Shown one piece after another: positions 27,150 through 35,094 of a stretch of 64,000 nucleotides of DNA (position 1 is the first letter of the stretch; each line of letters opens with the position of its first letter). Source of the stretch: Pedobacter jeongneungensis (GTDB taxonomy: Bacteria; Bacteroidota; Bacteroidia; Sphingobacteriales; Sphingobacteriaceae); NCBI RefSeq assembly GCF_000633455.1, contig NZ_AYMG01000028.1:62001-126000 (forward strand), in the 5' to 3' direction. The position numbers were made by a program, and so were the translations under genes. The notes beneath the pieces are model-generated. The model saw nothing but the letters and a program-made list of their open reading frames with translations, made no database searches and was not told the DNA's origin.

Positions 27150-27157
27150 TACCTTTG
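27150..27157 (+). promoter_or_regulatory. -7 box (TACCTTTG) of engB, leaderless arrangement
   Basis: TACCTTTG ends four bases (CGCT) before the engB ATG at 27162. With Bacteroidota spacing, transcription would begin at or next to the A of the ATG. Confidence 0.6.
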
Positions 27158-27161
27158 CGCT

Positions 27162-27785
27162 ATGATTATCAAAACGGCAACATTTGTTTGCAGCAACACC
27201 CAAATTTCGGCCCTGCCAGCGCCATTAATGCCCGAATATGCATTTATTGGCCGCTCTAATGTGGGTAAATCTTCACTGATCAATATGTTGGTTAATCAGC
27301 ATGGATTGGCCAAAACTTCTCAGCGACCAGGAAAAACCCAGTTAATTAATCACTTTCTGATTAATGAGAAATGGTACATTGTCGATTTACCTGGTTATGG
27401 TTATGCCAAGGTTTCGAAAACAAGCAGAGAAAAATGGGAAAAATTTATCCGCGCTTACATTACCAAAAGAGAAAGCTTACAGTGCGTTTTCGTTTTAATT
27501 GATAGCCGTTTGGAACCACAGGGAATAGACATTGAATTTTGCTACTGGTTAGGTGAAAAACAAATTCCTTTTTCATTAATTTTCACCAAAGCCGATAAAC
27601 AAGGTATGACTACTACCCAGAAAAATGTTGCCGCTTTTAAGAAAAAATTAGGTGAATTTTTTGAAGAGATCCCGGCTACCTTTATTACTTCTGCCGAAAA
27701 AGGAAATGGAAAAGACGAAGTTTTAAATTTCATTTATGAGGTGAATAAAGATTTCGTAGTGCCGACAGATTATAAGAAGTTTTAG
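27162..27785 (+). CDS. engB: Ribosome biogenesis GTPase EngB (YihA/YsxC)
   Basis: A 207-residue TRAFAC GTPase needed for large-subunit assembly. G1 GRSNVGKSS at 30-38, G2 region SQRPGKTQ with the conserved Thr, G3 DLPGYGYAK, G4 FTKADK and G5 SAEKG are all present in order. The size is that of the family. The gene seems monocistronic, with a repeat-filled gap after it. Confidence 0.97.
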   Translation: MIIKTATFVCSNTQISALPAPLMPEYAFIGRSNVGKSSLINMLVNQHGLAKTSQRPGKTQLINHFLINEKWYIVDLPGYGYAKVSKTSREKWEKFIRAYITKRESLQCVFVLIDSRLEPQGIDIEFCYWLGEKQIPFSLIFTKADKQGMTTTQKNVAAFKKKLGEFFEEIPATFITSAEKGNGKDEVLNFIYEVNKDFVVPTDYKKF

Positions 27786-28050
27786 ACATGATGGTTCATT
27801 GGTCAATGGTTCATAGTTTGATAGTCCATGGTCTATAGTTTGGTTGTCGATAGCATGTTTCAGAATTGAATTTAATGATTGATTTTTCTTTAAACCATTA
27901 AGCTATCAACCATGAACAATTAACCGTTTTAAATAATTAACTATTAATAGTTTACAATTGGCAATTTGCAGTTAACAATTAAACCATCCTGCAATCAAAC
28001 AATAAAAAATCTGTGTAATCAAATAATCTGTGTAATCATCTTTTAAAATA
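27786..28050. repeat. Degenerate word-repeat spacer (GGTTCATTGG / CAACCATGAAC type)
   Basis: Left words GGTTCATTGGTCAATGG, GGTTCATAG, TAGTCCATGGTCTATAG; middle-right words AAACCATTAAGC, CAACCATGAAC, CAATTAACCG, the complementary class. The far right repeats TCTGTGTAATCA at 28010-28039. No gene is seen in these 265 bases. Confidence 0.55.
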
Positions 28051-28051
28051 A

Positions 28052-28909
28052 ATGAAAAAATACTTTTCACTCGTATTATTCGCTCACTCTGTTTTTGCGC
28101 TTCCATTTGCCATGATTGGCTTCTTTTTGGGCGTAACGACTACCGAAAATCCATTTTCGTGGTACAAACTGATTTTGGTTTTGCTTTGCATGGTTTTTGC
28201 CCGTAACTCTGCTATGGCCTTCAACCGTTATCTGGATCGGAATATCGATGCCAAGAATCCGCGCACTAAGATGCGTGACATTCCTGCTGGTAAGGTTTCG
28301 GCTAATGAAGCCCTGATTTTCGTCATTGCCAATTGTGTGTTTTTCGCCATAACTACCTACTTTATTAATCCGCTTTGCTTCTATTTATCACCGGTTGCAT
28401 TGTTTGTAGTTTTATTTTACAGTTACACCAAAAGATTTACCGCACTATGCCATTTGGTATTAGGCTTAGGACTTGCCTTAGCTCCAATTGGTGCCTATAT
28501 TGCTGTAACCGGACATTTTGCCTTGGTGCCTGTACTTTATTCATTAACTGTACTTTTCTGGGTAAGTGGATTTGATATCATCTATGCGCTACAGGATGAA
28601 GAATTTGACCGCGAAGAAAATTTACACTCCATTCCATCTGCACTTGGCATTAAAAATGCTTTAAATGTTTCGGTGCTGCTACATGTGTTATCAGCTACCT
28701 GTGTAATTTTACCAGTGTTTTTTACATCTTTCAGCTGGGTTTATTACGTAGGTATTGTGTTTTTCTGTTCGATGTTGATTTATCAGCACTTACTGGTTAA
28801 ACCAAACGATATCAGCAAAGTAAACAGGGCCTTTCAAACCTTAAACGGTTATGCATCGGTGGTATTTGCCGTATGCTTTTTAATTGATGCGTATTTGAGA
28901 CATAAATAA
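28052..28909 (+). CDS. UbiA-family prenyltransferase
   Basis: A 285-residue integral membrane prenyltransferase with 8-9 helices. The two Asp-rich metal sites are visible: NRYLDRNIDAKNPRT (residues 55-70) and DIIYALQDEEFDREE (about 174-188). The sequence RNSAMAFNRYLDR and RDIPAGKVS fits the 4-hydroxybenzoate polyprenyltransferase-like subgroup, which includes MqnP of the futalosine menaquinone route. With ubiE nearby, a role in menaquinone synthesis is likely, but the acceptor substrate is not fixed by sequence. Confidence 0.88.
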   Translation: MKKYFSLVLFAHSVFALPFAMIGFFLGVTTTENPFSWYKLILVLLCMVFARNSAMAFNRYLDRNIDAKNPRTKMRDIPAGKVSANEALIFVIANCVFFAITTYFINPLCFYLSPVALFVVLFYSYTKRFTALCHLVLGLGLALAPIGAYIAVTGHFALVPVLYSLTVLFWVSGFDIIYALQDEEFDREENLHSIPSALGIKNALNVSVLLHVLSATCVILPVFFTSFSWVYYVGIVFFCSMLIYQHLLVKPNDISKVNRAFQTLNGYASVVFAVCFLIDAYLRHK

Positions 28910-28992
28910 AATGAGTGAATAAATGAATTTTGAGTGACTGAATAATAACCATTCTATCATTCCATCCTTCTCTCATTCAATAATTATATAAA
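28910..28992. repeat. Short inverted word-repeat spacer (GAGTGAATAAATGA / TCATTCA type)
   Basis: Left part GAGTGAATAAATGA and GAGTGACTGAAT; right part CATTCTATCATTCCATCC and CTCTCATTCA, the complementary class. It fills the whole space between the UbiA-family and M3 genes. Confidence 0.5.
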
Positions 28993-28993
28993 C

Positions 28994-30700
28994 ATGATTA
29001 TAACAAAGAAACCCAGAACATATATCCCACAGGAATTAACCATTACCTGGGAAAATTTAGAACCCCTTTTTACTGAATTACAGCGCCGAGAAATAAACAG
29101 TACTGCCGAATTAGAGCAATGGTTAAAAGACCGTTCGGAGCTGGAGGCTGCTCTGGAAGAAGATTTTGCCTGGCGGTACATTAAAATGAGCTGCGATACG
29201 GCTAATGAAGAACTGGTTAAGAACTTCCAATATTTTGCAACAGAGATAGAACCGAAAATTTCTCCACTGGGCAACGAACTGAATAAAAAGTTTGTAGAAA
29301 GTCCGTTTATGGAGGATCTTGATAAAGAGAAATATTTCGTTTACAGTCGTGCGATAAAAAAAGCCCTCGAGCTTTACCGCGAAGAGAATATTGAGTTGTT
29401 TACCGAATTGCAGGTAAAACAACAAAAATATCAAGGTACTACAGGAGCGATGAGCGTGCAGATTAATGGACAAGAATATACTTTAGAGCAGGCTTCGATC
29501 TTCATTAAAGATCTCAACCGTGAGGTACGTGAAAATGCCTGGAAAACCATCCAGCAACGCCGTTTAATTGACAAAGATGATTTAAACATCCTTTTTGATG
29601 AGTTGATTAAACTACGTAACCAGGTTGCATTAAATGCAGGTTTCGAAAACTACCGCGATTACATGTTCCAGGCTTTGGGCCGTTTCGATTATACGCCGCA
29701 GGATTGTTATGATTTTGCCAATGCAATTGAAAAAGAAATTGTTCCCATTTTAAAAGAGCAGGCCGAAAAACGTCGCGAAGCTTTAGGTTTAGAAGTGTTA
29801 AAACCTTGGGATTTAGAAGTAAGCGTAAGTGGTAAGCCAGCTTTAAAACCGTTTAACAATGGCGAGGAACTGATTGATAAAAGTATTGCCTGTTTTAATG
29901 CCATTGATGAAAAATTAGGGGCAAAACTGGCTACCATGAAAGCCAACAACCTATTTGATGTAGAAAGCAGAAAAGGAAAGGCACCAGGTGGTTACAATTA
30001 TCCTTTGGCCGAAACCGGAGCACCATTTATATTTATGAACTCAGCAAACTCGCTCCGCGATTTAACCACAATGGTTCACGAAGGAGGTCACGCTATACAT
30101 ACCTTTTTAACGGCTAATTTAGAGCTGAACGATTTTAAACATTGCCCATCTGAAGTAGCTGAGCTTGCTTCAATGAGCATGGAGTTAATCTCTATGGATA
30201 ACTGGGATGTTTATTTCGACAATGAAGAAGATTTAAATCGCGCTAAAAAAGAACAATTGGCTGATGTGTTAAAAACATTGCCCTGGGTTGCGGTAATCGA
30301 TCAGTTTCAGCACTGGATTTACACCAACCCTAACCACACCGCTGCCGACCGGGAAGAAACGTTTAAACAGATTTATAACCGTTTTGGAGCTGGCTTTGCC
30401 GATTGGACGGATTTAGAGCAACAATTTGGTAACGGATGGCAGAAACAACTTCATTTATTCGAAGTTCCTTTTTATTATATCGAATACGCAATTGCGCAAT
30501 TAGGTGCTATCGCCGTTTGGAAAAACTATAAAGAAAATCCAGAAAAAGCGCTGGAACAATATCTCGCAGCACTTTCTTTAGGCTACACCAAACCAATGAA
30601 TGAAATATATGAAACTGCAGGTATTAAATTTGATTTCAGCGCAGAATATGTGAAAGAGCTGGCAGGTTTTGTGAAATCGGAATTAGAGAAATTAGGGTAA
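28994..30700 (+). CDS. M3-family oligoendopeptidase (PepF-like)
   Basis: A 568-residue cytoplasmic zinc metallopeptidase. The HExxH site is HEGGH at 362-366 inside TMVHEGGHAIHTF, and the third zinc ligand Glu is in the following helix (CPSEVAELASMSMEL). The size and the N-terminal helical half fit M3B oligoendopeptidases that degrade short peptides. No signal peptide. A strong terminator follows about 60 bases downstream. Confidence 0.95.
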   Translation: MIITKKPRTYIPQELTITWENLEPLFTELQRREINSTAELEQWLKDRSELEAALEEDFAWRYIKMSCDTANEELVKNFQYFATEIEPKISPLGNELNKKFVESPFMEDLDKEKYFVYSRAIKKALELYREENIELFTELQVKQQKYQGTTGAMSVQINGQEYTLEQASIFIKDLNREVRENAWKTIQQRRLIDKDDLNILFDELIKLRNQVALNAGFENYRDYMFQALGRFDYTPQDCYDFANAIEKEIVPILKEQAEKRREALGLEVLKPWDLEVSVSGKPALKPFNNGEELIDKSIACFNAIDEKLGAKLATMKANNLFDVESRKGKAPGGYNYPLAETGAPFIFMNSANSLRDLTTMVHEGGHAIHTFLTANLELNDFKHCPSEVAELASMSMELISMDNWDVYFDNEEDLNRAKKEQLADVLKTLPWVAVIDQFQHWIYTNPNHTAADREETFKQIYNRFGAGFADWTDLEQQFGNGWQKQLHLFEVPFYYIEYAIAQLGAIAVWKNYKENPEKALEQYLAALSLGYTKPMNEIYETAGIKFDFSAEYVKELAGFVKSELEKLG

Positions 30701-30761
30701 GGAAAGGTAGAAGGTTTGAAGGCAGGGGGCTGGAAGGTTTTCCCTCAAAGTTAAATAAATG

Positions 30762-30792
30762 AAAGTCGTGGCATTTTGTCACGACTTTTTTG
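30762..30792 (+). terminator. Terminator of the M3 peptidase gene
   Basis: 9-base perfect stem AAAGTCGTG / CACGACTTT with a 9-base loop, followed by TTTTTTG. Confidence 0.9.
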
Positions 30793-31160
30793 TTTATAAC
30801 CGCAGATAAAAAGGATGAACACAGATTAATACTAGTTCTGGTCTTAGCATCTATTACCTGGTCCCCGTAACTTTTTTTTGCCACGGAAACGCAGAGAACA
30901 CGGAAACCTTCGCTTCGAATCCGCTCAGCGTGACAAACCGAATTGAATTTAAATAATACCACCGCCATTGGCACCAAACCCTGAACTTCGCACAACACCA
31001 ATGAACAAATGACCGATGAACCACTGAACTATTTAATGTAAAAAAATGTTAATTGGGTTAAACATTGTTAAAAACAACTGCTTAATGCACCTAATGATTT
31101 AGTTTCGTTTTAATTCCTAATCAGATAAAAGGAAAAACTAATCATCAGATCCCTAATTAA
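30793..31160. repeat. 370-base intergenic stretch with known-type intergenic words
   Basis: No gene. Contains an ACCGCAGATAAAAAGG/ATGAACACAGATT word (30799-30826), a GCCACGGAAACGCAGAG/AACACGGAAAC word (30890-30907) and a CAATGAACAAATGACCGATG run with further ATGAACC words (30998-31030). The first two resemble phrases I recall from spacers of unrelated bacteria. The AT-rich last 130 bases should hold the promoter of the following barrel gene, but no good TAnnTTTG box was found. Confidence 0.45.
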
Positions 31161-31162
31161 CA

Positions 31163-33586
31163 ATGAAAATATTCGCTCCATATTTTATGCTCTCCCTATT
31201 ATTTTGGAATACCGTTTCCGCACAGCATACAAAAATCCGCATTACAGGTATAGTTGTTACCAAAAACGGAATTAAGGTTTTAGCTAACCTTAAATTCACC
31301 AGTCTGAAAGATACTTCGTTTGTTAAAATGATTAGCACTGATAAAGAAGGCAATTATGTATTAGAAGGCTTTCCGTTAGATAACTTTGCTGTGGCTGTTA
31401 ACGCGTTGGGTTATAAAACCGTACAAGAAACGTTCGAACCACTAGCCGGCAAAACCAATATAGATTTAAGTTTTAACCTCGAAGCTGAGGTAAAAGAACT
31501 CGAAAGCGTTGTGGTTGCTGGTCGTAAAGCATTAATTGAAAGGCACAACGATAAAACGGTAATGAATGTAGAAAACAGCATTGTTGCAACCGGCAATACA
31601 GCACTCGAAATCCTTGCTAAAATTCCCGGCGTATCCGTTAATCAGGATGGGATCATTAGTATAAAAGGAAAATCAGGCGTAAATGTGCTGATTGATGGAA
31701 AATCGACTTATTTATCTGCTGAACAACTGGCCACCAGACTTCGATCGTTAAACAGTAATGAAATTAAAACGATTGAACTAATGACCAACCCATCTTCCAG
31801 ATATGATGCCGAAGGAAATGCTGGTATACTCAACATTAAGCTAAAAAAGAATACCAGTTATGGCACAAATGGAAGTATAGATCTGGGCTTTGGATACGGA
31901 AAAAACGCGAAAAGCGATGCCGGAATCTCCATTAACCATCGGGACAAAAACGTCAATATTTTTGGCAGTTTTGCTAATAATAACAATAAAGCAAACGAAG
32001 ACCTCGATATTTTAAGGATAGCAAAAGGCGCTGATCAGGATACTTATTTCCATCAATACAACACACAAATCAGATCTACACACAACAACAATTACAAAGC
32101 AGGCATCGATTATTTCATTAATGAGAAAAATACTTTAGGTTTCTTAACTACAGGTTATTTTAATAATGGCCACGACTTATCAAACGGAGGTAGTGCCATT
32201 GGGCAAAATTTCACGAAGGTAGATTCATCAATTATTGCCGATAATCCTGCAAAAAACAAATACCGCAACCAGGCCTATAATATCAATTATAAAAGTATTA
32301 TGGATACACTCGGCCAGGAATTTTCTATCGATTTAGATTATGCAAAATACCACAGTGAAGAAAATACCCTTTACCAAAACTCTTTTTTCGATCAAAACGG
32401 TTCAAACTATAAATCACTTGCCATTTTCAGGAATGCCACCCCTTCTTTTATCAAAATTAAAGCCGCAAAAATTGATTATACATTGCCACTAAATGCAAAC
32501 ACCAAATTAGATATGGGCTTAAAAAGCAGCTGGGTTAGTACCAATAACGATTTTCAGTTCGAAAACCTTATTGGAACCGATTGGAAGAATGACGTAAACA
32601 GAAGTAACCATTTTATTTACGACGAAAATATCAACGCAGCGTATACCACGTTAAAACACGAATTTAAATCAACCAGTGTTGAAATCGGTTTAAGAATGGA
32701 ACAGACCAATTCTAAAAGCAATTCCATTAACGACAACAAGATTGTTAAACGTAGCTATTTTGATTTTTTTCCGAGTTTTAGCATTAATCAAACCTTAAAT
32801 CCGAATCATGAAATCGGTTTTTCATATAGCAGAAGAATTGATCGCCCCGATTATAAATCGCTTAATCCATTTGTATACTTTGTTGATCTCTATACTTTTA
32901 GCCAGGGCAACCCTTTCCTTAATCCACAGTACACCAATGCTTTTCAGCTTTCTTACAATTATAAAAAAACATTAAATATTTCGCTGGGTTACAGCATTAC
33001 CAATAATCTTATTATCGATGTATTATTGCCAGAAAACGAGAAGAAAACGCTTTATCAAACCGTCAAAAACCTGGATAAACAATATGCTTATGATTTAACG
33101 ATCGGCTACCCTACTACGATTACAAAATTCTGGAGCATGGACAATACGCTTACCAGTACCTACAATAAGATCAAAACATCAAACCTAGATAATGGCGGCT
33201 ACGACAGAAAGAAAGTGAATTTCATGATTAACAGCAATCACACTTTTACCCTTAGTCCAACAACTGCGGCAGAACTTTCGGGCGAATATGCATCGTCACA
33301 GATTTATGGTACTTATGCCATTAAACCTTATTATGGTATTGACTTCGGACTTAAGAAATCATTCTTTGATAAAAAGCTCAATGTTAAGCTTGCTGCCAAT
33401 GATGTACTTAATTCAAGAAAGGCAAGAATAAGCAGTGCACTTTCCGGCTTAGATTATAACCTCACCCAAAAACAGGAAACCAGGGTTTACCGCCTCAGTT
33501 TAAATTACATTTTTGGCAGTAGCAGCGTTAAGGGTACCCGTGAGCGGAAAACCAGCGTAACCGATGAAGAAGGCCGTATTAAATAG
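31163..33586 (+). CDS. Outer-membrane beta-barrel protein, TonB-receptor-like
   Basis: An 807-residue exported protein: signal peptide (cleavage near VSAQ, residue 20), a carboxypeptidase-regulatory-like domain (about 23-110), a plug-like domain (about 115-230: IPGVSVNQDGIISIKGK, GVNVLIDGK, LRSLNSNEIKTIELMTNPSS) and a large barrel of the OMP_b-brl_3 type with the conserved GFSYSRRIDRPDYKSLNPF motif near residue 545. Such proteins resemble TonB receptors but often occur without a lipoprotein partner, as here. The ligand is unknown. The gene is convergent with the next one (2 bases apart). Confidence 0.88.
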   Translation: MKIFAPYFMLSLLFWNTVSAQHTKIRITGIVVTKNGIKVLANLKFTSLKDTSFVKMISTDKEGNYVLEGFPLDNFAVAVNALGYKTVQETFEPLAGKTNIDLSFNLEAEVKELESVVVAGRKALIERHNDKTVMNVENSIVATGNTALEILAKIPGVSVNQDGIISIKGKSGVNVLIDGKSTYLSAEQLATRLRSLNSNEIKTIELMTNPSSRYDAEGNAGILNIKLKKNTSYGTNGSIDLGFGYGKNAKSDAGISINHRDKNVNIFGSFANNNNKANEDLDILRIAKGADQDTYFHQYNTQIRSTHNNNYKAGIDYFINEKNTLGFLTTGYFNNGHDLSNGGSAIGQNFTKVDSSIIADNPAKNKYRNQAYNINYKSIMDTLGQEFSIDLDYAKYHSEENTLYQNSFFDQNGSNYKSLAIFRNATPSFIKIKAAKIDYTLPLNANTKLDMGLKSSWVSTNNDFQFENLIGTDWKNDVNRSNHFIYDENINAAYTTLKHEFKSTSVEIGLRMEQTNSKSNSINDNKIVKRSYFDFFPSFSINQTLNPNHEIGFSYSRRIDRPDYKSLNPFVYFVDLYTFSQGNPFLNPQYTNAFQLSYNYKKTLNISLGYSITNNLIIDVLLPENEKKTLYQTVKNLDKQYAYDLTIGYPTTITKFWSMDNTLTSTYNKIKTSNLDNGGYDRKKVNFMINSNHTFTLSPTTAAELSGEYASSQIYGTYAIKPYYGIDFGLKKSFFDKKLNVKLAANDVLNSRKARISSALSGLDYNLTQKQETRVYRLSLNYIFGSSSVKGTRERKTSVTDEEGRIK

Positions 33587-33588
33587 TA

Positions 33589-34806
33589 TTATGCCTCATT
33601 TTTCTGTCTGATTCTTGAAATGATAAACATCACCAAAACCGATAAAAGGATCATAACCAAATAACTATAGCTCAGGTTACGTTCGTCTTTTGCTGGAATC
33701 AGGTTTACGACACCATAGCTTAAAAAAGAAACAATTACATAGGTAAAACCACCTGTTAAACCACCTGCAATCCCGGCATTTTTAGGAAATTTACTTAAAC
33801 AGAAAGTAAAGTAGTTGTTAAAGGTATAGCCTGCACCAACATGGATAATAAAAGCAAAGAAAATTAACGACCACAGGTTAGAAACGAAATTTAAGCTCAC
33901 AATCATTAATACCACAAAAGCAACCTGCAACAACGAATTGATCATTAATCTTCTAAAAAAGGGTCTATTAATTGTTGCTTTACCGATAAAGCCACCCACC
34001 ATCCATGCGAAACCCAAAAACAGGGAGCTGTAACCAGCAACAACCGGAGAAAAATTCAAATGGTGTTCAATGATAAACGGCCCTGTCATGTTGTAAACCA
34101 TCACCATACAATAAGCCAAACCCAACATTACAATACCTAACGTAAAACTGGTGGTCTTGATCATTTCGGCATAAATGCCCGTAATTTTTTTCAATTGGAA
34201 ATCGGTAAAATGCCTTAAAGTTTCCCCACTGAATATCATCTCCAATACAGCAAAAACGACTGCAAATCCAGCTAAAAAGTAAAAGTTAGATTCCCATCCA
34301 AAAGCAGTTTGCAGATAGCCGCCAATAAACGGCGCTACAATTGGTCCGGTACTCCAGATGATGGAAAACAAACTCAGGTAATGTTTTAGCTGGTCACCTT
34401 CAAAAAGATCGACAAAGTATGCCCTTTTTGCTACCACGATTGCCCCTACTGTTACTCCATGGATAACACGCATGAAATAAATAAGGTATATGTTATGTGT
34501 TGTGGCTATAACAATACTGGCTACAGCAAAAATCAATAATGCATAGAGGGAAATTTTATACCGGCCAAAACTATCGAGCACGCTGCCAATAAATAGCTGC
34601 GAAACCCCATAGCTGATCAAAAAAATACTTAACGTAAGTTGAACCTGAACATTGCTTACCTGTATTGCACCTGCCATATCGGGTAAAGAAGGAATATAAA
34701 TATCAGTGGCAAAACCTGAAATGGGAAGTAAAGCAAAAGCCAGTAAAGTAGCAATGCCCTGATTATGCGCTTTAATATATTTTATTGGTGCCGTATTTGC
34801 ATTCAT
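33589..34806 (-). CDS. MFS transporter, Bcr/CflA-type drug efflux
   Basis: A 405-residue permease with 12 helices. LPISGFATDIYIPSLPDMA at the N-terminus and QLFIGSVLDSFGRYK (motif A) are typical of Bcr/CflA/MdtL drug:proton antiporters. Substrate unknown. TATTTTTG on the minus strand (34892-34885) is a possible -7 box. The gene lies back to back with the amino-acid permease. Confidence 0.87.
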   Translation of the reverse strand: MNANTAPIKYIKAHNQGIATLLAFALLPISGFATDIYIPSLPDMAGAIQVSNVQVQLTLSIFLISYGVSQLFIGSVLDSFGRYKISLYALLIFAVASIVIATTHNIYLIYFMRVIHGVTVGAIVVAKRAYFVDLFEGDQLKHYLSLFSIIWSTGPIVAPFIGGYLQTAFGWESNFYFLAGFAVVFAVLEMIFSGETLRHFTDFQLKKITGIYAEMIKTTSFTLGIVMLGLAYCMVMVYNMTGPFIIEHHLNFSPVVAGYSSLFLGFAWMVGGFIGKATINRPFFRRLMINSLLQVAFVVLMIVSLNFVSNLWSLIFFAFIIHVGAGYTFNNYFTFCLSKFPKNAGIAGGLTGGFTYVIVSFLSYGVVNLIPAKDERNLSYSYLVMILLSVLVMFIISRIRQKNEA

Positions 34807-35066
34807 AATGATACTCTTATTACATTATATTCTAATCAAATAAGATTTAATGCTATTGCATTACCTTTATTGATCAAACAGCGGCAAAAATATAACTTTT
34901 AAAAAGCCTAAAATTATGCGAATCAAATAAAGGCTTATTCAAGCCAAATAATTGAAGATTTTGACTTAAAATCAATAATTATCTATTTTTTTAACACCCT
35001 TTACCCCTCAAATCGTCTGTAATGAAAATTATATGCGGCTTTAAACGTTTTTAGCCAAACTTTTTA

Positions 35067-35074
35067 TAAGTTTG
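35067..35074 (+). promoter_or_regulatory. -7 box (TAAGTTTG) of the amino-acid permease gene
   Basis: TAAGTTTG fits the TAnnTTTG consensus and ends 20 bases before the ATG at 35095. No TTG at the expected upstream distance. Confidence 0.45.
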
Positions 35075-35094
35075 AAGAAACAATCAAACAAAAG

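Noticed and set aside
30636..31001. 121-codon minus-strand frame after the M3 peptidase gene
   Set aside because: It runs through a terminator and several intergenic words and overlaps the end of the peptidase gene; no domain.
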